Part shown: piece by piece, positions 5,702 through 15,308 of the stretch
Layout of the letters: each line of letters opens with the position of its first letter
How positions within the stretch are numbered: position 1 is the first letter of the stretch
From: Bacteroidota bacterium
GTDB taxonomy: Bacteria > Bacteroidota > Bacteroidia > Chitinophagales > Chitinophagaceae
Length of the DNA stretch: 64,000 bases
Reading direction: 5' to 3'
NCBI GenBank assembly: GCA_023430465.1
Contig: JAEZAM010000036.1
Span: forward strand, 1 to 64,000
Program-made: the position numbers and the translations under genes
Notes under the pieces: generated by a model
The model's database searches: none
The model's input: the letters and a program-made list of their open reading frames with translations, nothing else
What the model was told of the DNA's origin: nothing

Positions 5702-8473
5702 TTACTCTCGCCACGGTCCATTGGCCGTGAAATGTGCAAAGACACCTGAAGTGCTGTAACGCGAATCGAGATTGGCAGATTTCCCAAATATTACATAACT
5801 GCCATGATAGCTTATCGAAGGGCGGCCTACATAGCTTCCCTTTACATCACTGACTGCAGTCTTTTTTCCTGTGACCCGGTTGTGCAACACAATGTTTGAT
5901 CCCGGTACGCCCAGATTCGTTGCCTTGGTCGGGAATGCGATCCAGGTTCCATCATAGCTGATCGCTATGCGCTCACCCTGCTCGATCGGGCTGTCGCCAT
6001 TCGATGGCTCATCATCCGCGAAGCTCGCCACCACTACTTTACCCGTCTCTATTTCCACCACGAATACATCCTGGAAATTATTATTATCACCAGGTACCAT
6101 GTTGCTGGCAGTGGTGACAAAGGCTACATACCTGCCATCGCCCGACAAAGCAGATGACACCTGCCGCGATGCAGATTCACTCCCTCCATTTCGCTCCTGT
6201 CCATCATGGGTCAGGCTTACTCGCCTCAGGCCGGCCTTCCCGCGTTCCCATAGAAATATATCCCATAGCCCGTTGTTGTCATTCGGCACAAGTGTATTCG
6301 TCGGTGAACAAAAGCTTACCCTCGCACCATCATAGTTGATGCTTGCCTTATAGCCATTACCACCTGTTTTTTGAGCGGGATCAACGCTTATCATCTCCGT
6401 CTTGCCTGAATTCAGATCATGTATGAAGATATTGGCAAGCGAACGACCCTTCGGCGTCGATGATAAATTGCTGGCAGGAGAAGTGAACACGACAAACTTT
6501 CCATTGCCCGATATAGATGCGTCAAAACTCTCCGCATCGGCAGCGCCACCTGTTGATGACCGGCTCACCAGCTTTAATGATTGTGTGGCTGCATTCCAGA
6601 GGAAGATATCCTTGACGTTGTTGTTGTCACCCGCAACAAGATTCGTAGCGCGTGACTCGAACACCACCGTCTGCCCATCCGAAGAGATGGACGGTTCCGC
6701 GCAATCACCATTTCCCTGCTCACCTGCCGCCGTTGCTGAAACAAGTTTTGTTATACCTGTATTTCGGTCACGCCAGAACACCTGCCTGAATTTGCCATCC
6801 GACCCCGCCAAATTTTTTGTGTTTGAAATAAATACCACATATCTGCCTTCTTCTTTTCCTGTCCCACCCACCGCCGGCGCAAACGACTCATAGAAAGTGC
6901 TCATTACCTTATCATCGCTGCTTCGCGTGAGCAGTTCATATCGGTAATCAACACCAACACGGAACGTATTTCCTTCTGCTGAAATCCGGCCTTTTCCCGG
7001 CTCAACGGCAGCCTTCATGTTCGCAGGAATATTTTTTATGGCTATTGAATATTCTTCGCCAATTTTCCATTGCCGTGTAAAACGGACTGGACTGGTGTTG
7101 TAAATTTTCCCGGCCTGCGATGGTGAAGTGACGGAAAGATTATTCCCGCTATTGGCCACAAGACCGACTGTCGCTCCTACAGGGGCACTCACTGTGCCGC
7201 CAAGGACGAATGTTTTTCCTGAACGAGTTGACGATGTCTCTTTGCCGTTCTGAGTGACGGGAGCAGGAGTTGACGTTTCAGGTTTTCTCGCCGGGGACTT
7301 GAGGTTTTGCTTCGAAGTCGCCGGTTCATTTATTTCCTTCTTTGCGGCTGCCGGCCCGTTGTATGTTGTTGGCGCAGATTTTCCAATGAGTGATTGGAGG
7401 TAGCCCGGTTGAACCAGTTCGCTTATATCACCCGCAAAATTTTCAGAAACCACGTCCGAAGGGTTAAATATAATCCTCGCTTCTATCAACTGCGGCACCG
7501 AGGCTGCGAGTGTTTTCCTGAAATAATTTCTGTTTGGTTTCACCAGTATCTCCGCATCCCTTGACGGGCTGTCCGAGAAAGTATAATCGAGATGGTTCTG
7601 TGTGCTTTTTATTACGATCGCACGCTTATCCAGTTCTTCGCTGGATGCATTCGATTGCTGGTTTACTTTATCAAGTGCCGAAGTCAGATTTTTCACATTG
7701 CTGTCGTGTGCCTGACGGTAACGGGCCGGTGCGGGCTCATAATCTGATTTTAGCCAGGCTGCAAATTTTGCGGGATCATTTCTCAGCACTTTCTCTATGT
7801 CTTTTTTCTGACGCTCGAGGTCGGCCACGTTCTGACGAAGCCTGTCCTCTTCCTGTTTTACCAATTTCAATAAAATAGTTCTGCGCTGTTGAAGGAATTC
7901 TCGTCGCGTCACATATATCCAGGGCAGTTCACCAGGGTAGGTGATCAGCCACAAATGACTCAGCCCGTCTATGCCGAAACCAAGCGGTGTGCGGACGTCC
8001 TTAAACTTCCATACACCTGGACTTACCTCTTCCGGGAACCCCTCCCGCAGTGCATCAAAGCCTGTTTCTGATGCTTCACCCGCTGGCTGGAACAAGAGGC
8101 GACCGAAGTCGGGATTGAAAAGAACGTTAAACGATGTATAGGTTTCATGATTGAGCTCCAGTGTGGCTCCTTTGCAGGAATATTGCATAGCCACGATCCG
8201 GTAGGCATAACTGGCAACAGGGTCTGATCCCTGACGTGAGCCATGGGTTGTGTACCATTCCGCCTGTACGCCACGGGGTTGATAAGGTTGAACCACCATA
8301 TGTATAGCGGCTGTGAATTTTTGTTGTGTGGCGAAATCAACCGCCGATGCGCGGTTTGTGCTGTTGATTTTTTTCCATGTTCCGGTTTTCGCCAGAACCC
8401 GATCGGTGCAATCATCCTGCGCATCGCCCTGCAATGCAAGACCAATTGCTATCGCTGTAAAAATTTGCTTCAT
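5702..8473 (-). CDS. Exported protein with C-terminal PD40 (TolB-like) beta-propeller
   Basis: 923 aa, last gene of a five-gene operon of exported proteins. A signal peptide (MKQIFTAIAIGLALQGDAQ) begins at ATG 8473. An unrecognised N-terminal domain follows, then a charged probable coiled coil (about 220-330, EEDRLRQNVADLERQKKDIE) and a Pro/Ser/Lys-rich linker (about 415-460). The C-terminal half has at least five PD40-type blades of the form DG..VVF.S.A.NLV.GDNN...DIFL.., which are periplasmic or surface protein-binding propellers. The N-terminal domain matches no family I know. It lies 20 nt after the preceding lipoprotein gene. A structural or scaffold role is inferred only. Confidence 0.8.
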   Translation of the reverse strand: MKQIFTAIAIGLALQGDAQDDCTDRVLAKTGTWKKINSTNRASAVDFATQQKFTAAIHMVVQPYQPRGVQAEWYTTHGSRQGSDPVASYAYRIVAMQYSCKGATLELNHETYTSFNVLFNPDFGRLLFQPAGEASETGFDALREGFPEEVSPGVWKFKDVRTPLGFGIDGLSHLWLITYPGELPWIYVTRREFLQQRRTILLKLVKQEEDRLRQNVADLERQKKDIEKVLRNDPAKFAAWLKSDYEPAPARYRQAHDSNVKNLTSALDKVNQQSNASSEELDKRAIVIKSTQNHLDYTFSDSPSRDAEILVKPNRNYFRKTLAASVPQLIEARIIFNPSDVVSENFAGDISELVQPGYLQSLIGKSAPTTYNGPAAAKKEINEPATSKQNLKSPARKPETSTPAPVTQNGKETSSTRSGKTFVLGGTVSAPVGATVGLVANSGNNLSVTSPSQAGKIYNTSPVRFTRQWKIGEEYSIAIKNIPANMKAAVEPGKGRISAEGNTFRVGVDYRYELLTRSSDDKVMSTFYESFAPAVGGTGKEEGRYVVFISNTKNLAGSDGKFRQVFWRDRNTGITKLVSATAAGEQGNGDCAEPSISSDGQTVVFESRATNLVAGDNNNVKDIFLWNAATQSLKLVSRSSTGGAADAESFDASISGNGKFVVFTSPASNLSSTPKGRSLANIFIHDLNSGKTEMISVDPAQKTGGNGYKASINYDGARVSFCSPTNTLVPNDNNGLWDIFLWERGKAGLRRVSLTHDGQERNGGSESASRQVSSALSGDGRYVAFVTTASNMVPGDNNNFQDVFVVEIETGKVVVASFADDEPSNGDSPIEQGERIAISYDGTWIAFPTKATNLGVPGSNIVLHNRVTGKKTAVSDVKGSYVGRPSISYHGSYVIFGKSANLDSRYSTSGVFAHFTANGPWRE

Positions 8474-8493
8474 TGTGTAATTGTTGAACTGCT

Positions 8494-9864
8494 TTATTTG
8501 ATTTTGCCGTATGCTGTGTAGGAGCCATACGATATGTCCTGCATCCACAGAACCCGACCGCCTTTTATACAGGAGAAATAAACATTGTATGTCTTCTGCT
8601 CCCGCTCGATCTCGGAACACCAGAGCTGCCAGTTATTCAGCATCTTCCATTTTCCGCTCGCTTTGGCCTGATCTACTCTTGTCGTTGACCCGGTGGCGCC
8701 GTTACCCATAGCAAGGTGCCAGTTGTAGGTTTTATTTTTGCTGAATTGATAGGTAACATTCGATGTAAATGTTGTGGAACCTGCATAGATACCGCTGTAT
8801 ACATTGTAGTAAGAGGTAGATCCGAAAAAGTTGTTCGACCATTCACCCTCAAGATCTTTTTCGCCTACGGCAAATTTATTCAACGCGCTGAGTGCGGACA
8901 GGCGATCCCAGTCACCGAAATATTGTTGAGGTTCATCTACTCCGAAATTGTCCACAAACGTTTTTTTGTCCGGTGTGATTATTTCTATCCATCCACTTTT
9001 CTCTTTGCTGAACAATGCTACCCAAACATCTTTTCCTGTTGCGTTGTCAGTCAGGAGGCCTGCTGCGAAATAGCCGGGTTGGGAGCTCGTCATATAAGTG
9101 GGTGTGTAATAGTGTCGAAGATTGGAATAGCGCGGCGCTACAAGCAGGTTCCAGAAAACCGACACCTGCTCACTGTACTGCGTGTAATATTTCTTATCCT
9201 CCTCGCGGGGGTAATGCAGCAGCACTTTGATATTTCCTTTGGTTGCCTCTACCCAATCCTCTTTCACCACGCTCACCCAGCCATCATCAAAGTTGGTAGT
9301 GTTGAACTGGAAGCCTGTTGCTACCGGCACAGAGGGTACATGCTGTTGGGGAGACGTTTCTGATACCGCTGCCTGCTGCGTTGGTGGCGCAACGAGTGTG
9401 ACAGACCCCACAAACTCTTCCAGTATTTTTCCATACGATGTGGTGTTGCTCAGGAGGATAAAGCTGGCGCAACGGATGCCATTGCTGAACGTGCTAAGCA
9501 GTACGGACGAGGTGTCGTTGTTGAAAACGAACTTGCCGAGCCCGCTCCACACTTTCCACCCATTATAGCTTTGCGTATCGATCTCCAATGGTTCGCCCGC
9601 CACACCATAGCGATCTGTGACGAGTGATTTCCACTCGCTTTCGAAGTCTGCCTCCATCGATCCTTTGCTCGCCGTACTTTTCACGATATCAATCTGGGCC
9701 CAGGTGTGTGCCCGCGAGTCTGTAACCGAGAAAATCAGGTTATTTTCCTGCACCTTCTTTACCCATTTTTTTGGCGCAGTGAATCTGAACATATCGTATG
9801 TCTGCTGCTGGCTGAACGAGCAGCCGGAAAAAAATAGAAAGCCTGCTATCAGATATTTTCTCAT
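8494..9864 (-). CDS. Predicted lipoprotein of the exported-protein operon
   Basis: 456 aa. The N-terminus MRKYLIAGFLFFSGCSFSQQ has a lipoprotein-type signal (FFSGC). Two related segments follow (starting TYDMFRFTAPKKWVKKVQEN and FNTTNFDDGWVSVVKEDWVE), each resembling a PsbP/DUF1795-like unit in which a sentence of the form 'protein region after W-V' is about 140 residues long. The C-terminal third is rich in Ser, Thr, Tyr and Trp (WSNNFFGSTSYYNVYSGIYA). No catalytic motif is evident. It starts 4 nt after the TPR gene stop and 20 nt before the PD40 gene, so co-expression is nearly certain. Confidence 0.75.
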   Translation of the reverse strand: MRKYLIAGFLFFSGCSFSQQQTYDMFRFTAPKKWVKKVQENNLIFSVTDSRAHTWAQIDIVKSTASKGSMEADFESEWKSLVTDRYGVAGEPLEIDTQSYNGWKVWSGLGKFVFNNDTSSVLLSTFSNGIRCASFILLSNTTSYGKILEEFVGSVTLVAPPTQQAAVSETSPQQHVPSVPVATGFQFNTTNFDDGWVSVVKEDWVEATKGNIKVLLHYPREEDKKYYTQYSEQVSVFWNLLVAPRYSNLRHYYTPTYMTSSQPGYFAAGLLTDNATGKDVWVALFSKEKSGWIEIITPDKKTFVDNFGVDEPQQYFGDWDRLSALSALNKFAVGEKDLEGEWSNNFFGSTSYYNVYSGIYAGSTTFTSNVTYQFSKNKTYNWHLAMGNGATGSTTRVDQAKASGKWKMLNNWQLWCSEIEREQKTYNVYFSCIKGGRVLWMQDISYGSYTAYGKIK

Positions 9865-9868
9865 GTAG

Positions 9869-12001
9869 TTATGGTTTGATGCCTTTGAGTATTCCGGTTC
9901 CGCCGGCGGTGAAACCGCTGTTAATGGAGATGGTTGCCTCGGCACCGCCGAATGACATGGATCGGTCAGTAGGGCCGACATTCACATCGCCGATGCCTGT
10001 TTGTATTTTTGGATCCACCACATTTGTTTGCACACCAACACCCACTTCTGCTTTGAAACCTGCATCACTGACCCCTGTACGGTCAATTTCCACAAAGCCG
10101 GTTACCTGTGCTGTTGCCTGCAGTTGGAGCGGACCTTTTCCAAGCTCCTTGCTATAACCGACCGAAGCTTCTATCGTGCAACGCTGGAACTCATCAAATA
10201 AATTCCTGTTCCGTTCGTTGTCTGCAGAAAGCGAATGCCACTCCGCTTTGAAGTTGGGCAGGTTTATCTTAGCTATCGTGCGACCACAGGCTACTTCAAT
10301 AGAGCTCACGAAGAAGTCCATCTCGCTCCGATAGGGACAATTCACATCGTCAAAGTTTGCCAGCTTTGGATGCCTGACATCTGGTTTGACAGCAGGTTTT
10401 CCGCAATAGGTTCGCCCGCGGAAATACACCAGCTCATTGATCATGATATAACTCATCCACTCAATCTTCGCGAGGTTGACCGACAAGGCGAATTTCTCGG
10501 GGAACTCCGTGTACAACTGGTAATTCACCATTTCTGTAATTCGCTTTTTTGCCCTGTCCCTGTATCGGATGGAGAAATTTTCCACCAATGTATTTGCGCG
10601 GGATAACAGCCTGGTGTAAGCGCCATCGATCGCTTCACAATAGGCCTCATTGACGCCTGTGCCTTCACCGCCAGGAGAGAGCGTTTTAGTGAGTTGACGG
10701 ATTTCGTCGGCTGTTTCCTGGTCATAGACCAACAGGGTGTCTTTCAATGCCAGGATGGCCAGGCCCCATGGATCTTTCGCTTCCATTTCCATCAATACGT
10801 CAATGTATGGGCGGAGTTTTGCTTCGGCCTTCGGTACGATATAGCTGGCCAGTCCGGCCAGCCCTGCACCAGCGCCGCCTGCAGCCATCTCATTCTGCAT
10901 GCGTTTCTGAAGCGCTTCCTGGTATGCGGCTACCAGCATTTCATTCTCAGCTTTCAATGCAGCCATGCGGTCATCCCACATTTTCCGGAAGATTTTCCAT
11001 TCCGGCTCCAGCCGCTCGCTTGCATCAACAGACTTCGGCAGTGCGGGCCAGATGAATCTGGACAGACCAAGCTGATCCGGCGCATTGCGCGGCCCGAAGT
11101 TGATGTCATCACTTTTTAACTTATAACCTTTCTCCCTCAATGCCTCTTCCTTTTCCCGGCTATAGATGCGGCTGATGGCGTTTTTCAGCGAGTTCACTGC
11201 CGCTGCATGATCGCCTTTGCTTTCCTGGATGGCGGCACGGATCTGGTTGGCCTGTGGATGCCAGGCGCATAGCCGGATGGTGCTGTCAATGTATTTCGTG
11301 GCAGTGGCAATATCTCCAAGGCCAAACCAGGCATGCGCGATATTATTCAGAATAGTGCTGTTGCCGGGATATTGCCGGTTCAGAAACTGAAGTATAGGCA
11401 GCGCCAAATTCTCGCCGCCGGACATGTTCAACATAGCAGCCAGGTTGTTGAGGTCATTGTCATTGCCCGGGTTCTCCAGGCAAGAGAGACTCATGAGGTA
11501 CAGGCCTGCCTGCACGTTACCCATTGACAGGTAACCGATCGCTGCGGATGACCGTGAGTTCTTTCCGGGAGATTGAACACTCAACTGTTTGTATTGTTTG
11601 AGCGCCAGGTCCTGGACAGCTTTTGGAATACGTGCCGCCAGTTTTTCATGCGTGGCTTGTATGTAGGCAGGCATGGCTTGCCTTGTCATGACTGAACGGG
11701 GTATGGATGATATCCGGTTGGCATCACGTTTAGGAATAGCCAGTGTCACGTCAGCTTTGTCGGCATTGGCCATCGCAAATGCCGCCATCTGCTGCATATT
11801 GTTCATGCCCGGAAGTTTTACACCCATGCTGTCAAGCATTTTCCGGTCTTCCGGACTCATCTCACTCATGGCCGCCTCCATTTCCTTCATCAGTTCCGCC
11901 ATTTCGGTGTTGGCGTTTTGCTTTTTAGCCGGAGTTTTTTTCTGGGCATTAAGCGTTGCAGTTAAAATGAGAAGGAGAAGCGATAGCGTTAAGTATCTCA
12001 T
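9869..12001 (-). CDS. Exported TPR-repeat protein
   Basis: 710 aa with signal peptide MRYLTLSLLLLILTATLNAQ. A Lys- and Met-rich segment (EMAELMKEMEAAMSEMSPED) follows, then TPR-like helical repeats at about 150-280 (SMGNVQAGLYLMSLSCLENP; LNNIAHAWFGLGDIATATKY; NQIRAAIQESKGDHAAAVNS). The remaining 400 residues belong to no family I recognise and include conserved-looking cysteines (FRGRTYCGKP, FDDVNCPYR, VACGRT, FQRCT). The C-terminus has alternating Gly/Thr/Val character (VTGFVEIDRTGVSDAGFKAE), consistent with beta strands. It is probably the scaffold of the operon; this is inference. Confidence 0.8.
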   Translation of the reverse strand: MRYLTLSLLLLILTATLNAQKKTPAKKQNANTEMAELMKEMEAAMSEMSPEDRKMLDSMGVKLPGMNNMQQMAAFAMANADKADVTLAIPKRDANRISSIPRSVMTRQAMPAYIQATHEKLAARIPKAVQDLALKQYKQLSVQSPGKNSRSSAAIGYLSMGNVQAGLYLMSLSCLENPGNDNDLNNLAAMLNMSGGENLALPILQFLNRQYPGNSTILNNIAHAWFGLGDIATATKYIDSTIRLCAWHPQANQIRAAIQESKGDHAAAVNSLKNAISRIYSREKEEALREKGYKLKSDDINFGPRNAPDQLGLSRFIWPALPKSVDASERLEPEWKIFRKMWDDRMAALKAENEMLVAAYQEALQKRMQNEMAAGGAGAGLAGLASYIVPKAEAKLRPYIDVLMEMEAKDPWGLAILALKDTLLVYDQETADEIRQLTKTLSPGGEGTGVNEAYCEAIDGAYTRLLSRANTLVENFSIRYRDRAKKRITEMVNYQLYTEFPEKFALSVNLAKIEWMSYIMINELVYFRGRTYCGKPAVKPDVRHPKLANFDDVNCPYRSEMDFFVSSIEVACGRTIAKINLPNFKAEWHSLSADNERNRNLFDEFQRCTIEASVGYSKELGKGPLQLQATAQVTGFVEIDRTGVSDAGFKAEVGVGVQTNVVDPKIQTGIGDVNVGPTDRSMSFGGAEATISINSGFTAGGTGILKGIKP

Positions 12002-12021
12002 GTATGTGATTTATAAATAGA

Positions 12022-12615
12022 TCAGAAGAGGATATAGCTTATCTCGGCATTGTTCGCGAGGTTCAATTCCTGGAAGCTGGCAGGCTGGTTCACCGTCAAC
12101 TGGTAAACCGGCCTCGTCGGGATGGAGAGGATGCGGTTGGAGCACCGGAAGCTGCCTCTGATCTCCTTACCAGGTTCCAGCATTTCTTCTCCGATACCGG
12201 CCGCGATACCACAGCCCGCTGCATACAGGTGTGATGGCAGAGCTACATTCATGTTTGCTTCAGTAGCTGTATAACCTTGCAGGTTGACGTTTGCCAGGCG
12301 CGCGGCTATTTTGCCATCGTTGCGAATCGTATAATTTATCACAAGGTTGAATACATCCGGACCTGCCGCGGTGGCGGTAACGGTGAGTGCGGTAATCCGC
12401 AAGTCCGGAAAATCGCCCACTGGTTGCTGTGGAGGAGTGGCAGGCTGGGTCGGTTGTGTTGCGGGAGCAGTTCCTGTACCTCTTGTTGCTGTAGGGAGGT
12501 TGGATTTAATTGTCAATGGCCTGGTCGTTGCTGGTTTCTGGCCCGGCTTCCGGTCCTGAGCCAATAGGTTAACACTTAGCATAACGCCGAGCATGCAGAG
12601 CATGAATGTTTTCAT
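12022..12615 (-). CDS. Exported CARDB-like protein
   Basis: 197 aa with signal peptide MKTFMLCMLGVMLSVNLLAQ, then a low-complexity Pro/Thr/Gln linker (about 25-70). One Ig-like domain of CARDB type follows, with the hallmark PDLRITALTV...VFNLVINYTIRNDGKIAARL and an ending such as FQELNLANNAEISYILF. CARDB domains are extracellular adhesion or binding modules. ATG 12615 is chosen because the signal peptide starts there; it lies 20 nt after the Hcp-like gene stop. Confidence 0.75.
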   Translation of the reverse strand: MKTFMLCMLGVMLSVNLLAQDRKPGQKPATTRPLTIKSNLPTATRGTGTAPATQPTQPATPPQQPVGDFPDLRITALTVTATAAGPDVFNLVINYTIRNDGKIAARLANVNLQGYTATEANMNVALPSHLYAAGCGIAAGIGEEMLEPGKEIRGSFRCSNRILSIPTRPVYQLTVNQPASFQELNLANNAEISYILF

Positions 12616-12635
12616 TGTCTTTATTGTTTTAATGA

Positions 12636-13148
12636 TTAGAATAAATCCCATTCCCGATTTGCCGTAAAATCATAGCCCGACTTTGAGCTGACAGTGCTGG
12701 CACCGGATTTCTTTTGTTCATAGTGAGTTAGGCCAATACGTTCTACCTGCAACTTCACCGTAGTGATCGTTTGTCCCTGCCCGGCAGCGTCAATGCAAGA
12801 GATGACGGTCGCTTTATCGAAAGTGACGGTGTAGATTGTCCTGGCTCGTGCATCGCTGTTTCCTTCAACAACCGTGACAAGGCCCCTGATGTGTTCCCCG
12901 GATTTTACGTTTCGCTGAAGAACTGCAGAAGCAGGATCTGTATTCATGGTAAACTGCAACTCCGGACTTTGAAGACTGCTGGTAAATGATCGGGCTTCGA
13001 TCTGTCTTTCGAAACCTCTTGCTATGGAATTGCCGCGAATCATCTTGCCATCTGCTCCAAAAAGCTGGATGAAGAAACGTTGTGCTTGTGCCGATCCTGC
13101 GAATCCGGTTAGGGTGAGCAGGCAAAGAAGGAGAATGCTTGATTTCAT
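12636..13148 (-). CDS. Hcp-like protein with signal peptide
   Basis: 170 aa, first gene of the exported-protein operon. After a signal peptide (MKSSILLLCLLTLTGFAGSAQAQ) the sequence follows the Hcp (type VI secretion tube) fold: FFIQLFGADGKMIRGNSI, I/E-A-R-S-F near the position of the usual IEV-S-S, a central repeat-like strand pair, Y-V-T-F-D-K-A-T-V-I-S, TTVKLQVERIGLTHYEQ and a closing aromatic W. Classical Hcp is cytoplasmic and lacks a signal peptide, and no other type VI gene is in the window. The product is therefore probably a periplasmic or surface Hcp-fold protein, perhaps a ring or tube subunit. Assignment by pattern only. Confidence 0.6.
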   Translation of the reverse strand: MKSSILLLCLLTLTGFAGSAQAQRFFIQLFGADGKMIRGNSIARGFERQIEARSFTSSLQSPELQFTMNTDPASAVLQRNVKSGEHIRGLVTVVEGNSDARARTIYTVTFDKATVISCIDAAGQGQTITTVKLQVERIGLTHYEQKKSGASTVSSKSGYDFTANREWDLF

Positions 13149-13202
13149 TGAGTGATGTGTTGGTGAGATTTGAATCGGGATCGCCCGCACTTTCTTTGCT
13201 CC

Positions 13203-13312
13203 ACAAATGTGTTTTTTTTGATTTCGGGCAGGCATCCCGGAAAACCGTGATTTTTCATGCAATAAATCATGGAAAACAGGGATGCCCACGTGCAGGAAAC
13301 AAGGCACATTTG
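13203..13312. promoter_or_regulatory. Divergent promoter region with 32-bp-spaced direct repeat
   Basis: This lies between the Hcp-like operon (minus) and the kinase gene (plus). CACATTTG-like -7 elements (Bacteroidota consensus TAnnTTTG) occur facing each way, at about 13203-13211 on the minus strand and 13305-13312 on the plus strand. Between them GGAAAACnGnGAT is repeated directly at 13239 and 13271, 32 bp apart (three helical turns), as expected for a dimeric regulator site. The neighbouring LuxR-type regulator is the natural candidate binder; this is inferred. Confidence 0.4.
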
Positions 13313-13343
13313 TAAACTCAGACCAATCAATTAATTTAAAGGG

Positions 13344-15290
13344 ATGATACGTTGGTTAATATTTGTTTTGTTCCTGGCTGCTGTGGTTCATGGAAGGGCC
13401 CAGGAAGCCGGCTTTAAAAAGAAGCTGGATAGTCTTAGCAGCGAACTGGCTGCAGGCAGGGAAGACACTTCACGGGCAATGACCTTGCTGACGCTGGGTT
13501 CTTTGTACGAGACAAATAACCAGGATTCGGCTGAGTATTACCTGGAACGCGGCCGCAAGCTGGCGGAGAAACTGGGATACCTGAAAGGATTATATCATTA
13601 CCAGAACCAGCAAACGATCCTGCTTTACACGAAGGGGGAATACAAGGCCGCTATGCGTGAAGCTGAGAAAGGACTCGCTATTGCCCGCCAGATGAAGGAT
13701 ACGTCCAATGTAATCACGATGCTGAACAACCTCGGTATCCTGAGTATGTATTTTGGGGATTTTGAAGGCCAATTGAATTACGCCATGCAGGTGGTGAAAA
13801 GTGTAGAGCAAATAGCCGATTCTGCAAAGCTGGCGGGGGCTTACCATAATCTTGCGAATGCCTACCATGCCTTGCGACAATATAGAAAAGGAGTTACCAA
13901 CGCAGCTTATGGTATATATGTAAACGACATTCATGAAAAGAAATATGGCTACATCAACAGGGTCTATTCAACATTGGCCCAGTGCTATGAAGGCTTACGA
14001 CTGGTAGACAGTGCCCTCTACTTTTATGATATAGCGATACGTGAAGCTGCCAGAGTAAACGACCGGTATGCCGAAGGTTCCATTTATGGATATAAGGCCA
14101 ATGCCTATTCATCCATTAATCAATACGGCAACATGCTGGCCGCTGCCCAGAGATCCTATGATATCTCGGTGGATTTGCAGAGCAGACAATTATCTGCAGG
14201 AGCTATGAACACGCTGGCGTTTGCCCTCTACCTGAACAAACGCAATGACGAAGCGAAAAAGATGATCCTGCCTGCACTGGCCATCGCAAAGGAAGACAGC
14301 CTTATTGAGGAGCTTAAAGAAGCGTATACGTTTTACTCATACATAGCAGCAGCAGATAAAGATTATGCAGCAGCGATGGATGCAAAGCGGGCGGCCGATT
14401 CGATAGGTGAGGTTATCATCAATGACAAAGTGATCAGGAATACCACCGAACTGGAACAGAAATATGAGAGCGTGAAGAAAGACGCGCAGATACAGGCGCA
14501 GAAGGCACAACTTTTCCGGAGAGCCACGCTGAACTATGTTTTGATCGGCGGTATTGCGATGATCATTGTCATCTCGGTACTTGGCTACCTGTATCATCGC
14601 AACCGTCAGAAATTACAGCAGCAACGGATCAATGAACTGGAAACCGAGAAACAGCTCGCAGCCACCGAAGCTGTGCTTAAAGGGGAGGAACAAGAAAGAA
14701 CCCGGCTTGCCAAGGATCTCCATGATGGGCTCGGAGGGATGTTATCCGGAATAAAATATACACTTACTGACATGAAAGGAAACCTGATAATGACGCCTGA
14801 AAATGCACAGGCCTTCGAGCGCGGTATGGATATGCTGGACAGCAGCATCCGGGAGATGCGACGGGTGGCACACAACATGATGCCGGAAGGATTGGTTAAG
14901 TTCGGACTGGATACAGCGCTTCGCGACTTTTGCAATGATATTCATAAAAGCGGGGCATTGCAGGTGCGATACCAGTCCATCGGCCTGGAGTCCGTTACAA
15001 TAGAGCCAACCCGAAGCGTTACGATATACCGGATCGTGCAGGAGTTATTGAACAATGCCATGAAGCATGCTGCCGCTACCAACGTGCTGGTTCAGGTTAG
15101 TTGCAATGATGGCGTTCTCTCCGTGACGGTTGAAGATGATGGCAAAGGGCTCGACAAGAATTTATTGCAACGGCCATCAGGAATCGGCTGGCTGAATATC
15201 CAAAACCGTGTGGAATTTCTCAAAGGAAAATGGGATGTTGAATCCGAACCGGGAAAAGGCACATCTGTTCACATAGAGCTTTCCGTTTAA
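13344..15290 (+). CDS. TPR-containing sensor histidine kinase (HisKA_3 type)
   Basis: 648 aa. A signal peptide (MIRWLIFVLFLAAVVHGRAQ) is followed by an extracytoplasmic TPR sensor region (about 30-370, e.g. ALLYTKG-like and YAEGSIYGYKANAYSSINQY helices). One transmembrane segment follows (about 397-417, YVLIGGIAMIIVISVLGYLY), then a coiled coil. The HisKA_3 box has the phosphoacceptor H460 (AKDLHDGLGGML). The HATPase_c domain has an N box (ELLNNAMKHA) and G boxes (VEDDGKGLD, GIGWLNIQNRV). This is the NarX/DesK-like class and pairs with the NarL-type regulator 18 nt downstream. It is transcribed divergently from the exported operon, which it may sense or control. Confidence 0.92.
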   Translation: MIRWLIFVLFLAAVVHGRAQEAGFKKKLDSLSSELAAGREDTSRAMTLLTLGSLYETNNQDSAEYYLERGRKLAEKLGYLKGLYHYQNQQTILLYTKGEYKAAMREAEKGLAIARQMKDTSNVITMLNNLGILSMYFGDFEGQLNYAMQVVKSVEQIADSAKLAGAYHNLANAYHALRQYRKGVTNAAYGIYVNDIHEKKYGYINRVYSTLAQCYEGLRLVDSALYFYDIAIREAARVNDRYAEGSIYGYKANAYSSINQYGNMLAAAQRSYDISVDLQSRQLSAGAMNTLAFALYLNKRNDEAKKMILPALAIAKEDSLIEELKEAYTFYSYIAAADKDYAAAMDAKRAADSIGEVIINDKVIRNTTELEQKYESVKKDAQIQAQKAQLFRRATLNYVLIGGIAMIIVISVLGYLYHRNRQKLQQQRINELETEKQLAATEAVLKGEEQERTRLAKDLHDGLGGMLSGIKYTLTDMKGNLIMTPENAQAFERGMDMLDSSIREMRRVAHNMMPEGLVKFGLDTALRDFCNDIHKSGALQVRYQSIGLESVTIEPTRSVTIYRIVQELLNNAMKHAAATNVLVQVSCNDGVLSVTVEDDGKGLDKNLLQRPSGIGWLNIQNRVEFLKGKWDVESEPGKGTSVHIELSV

Positions 15291-15308
15291 AAAAAGTTAT
15301 TCAATTCA

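Noticed and set aside
12636..13148. Evidence for a type VI secretion system
   Set aside because: Only an Hcp-like fold is present, with a signal peptide. No sheath, baseplate, VgrG or ClpV gene is in the window.
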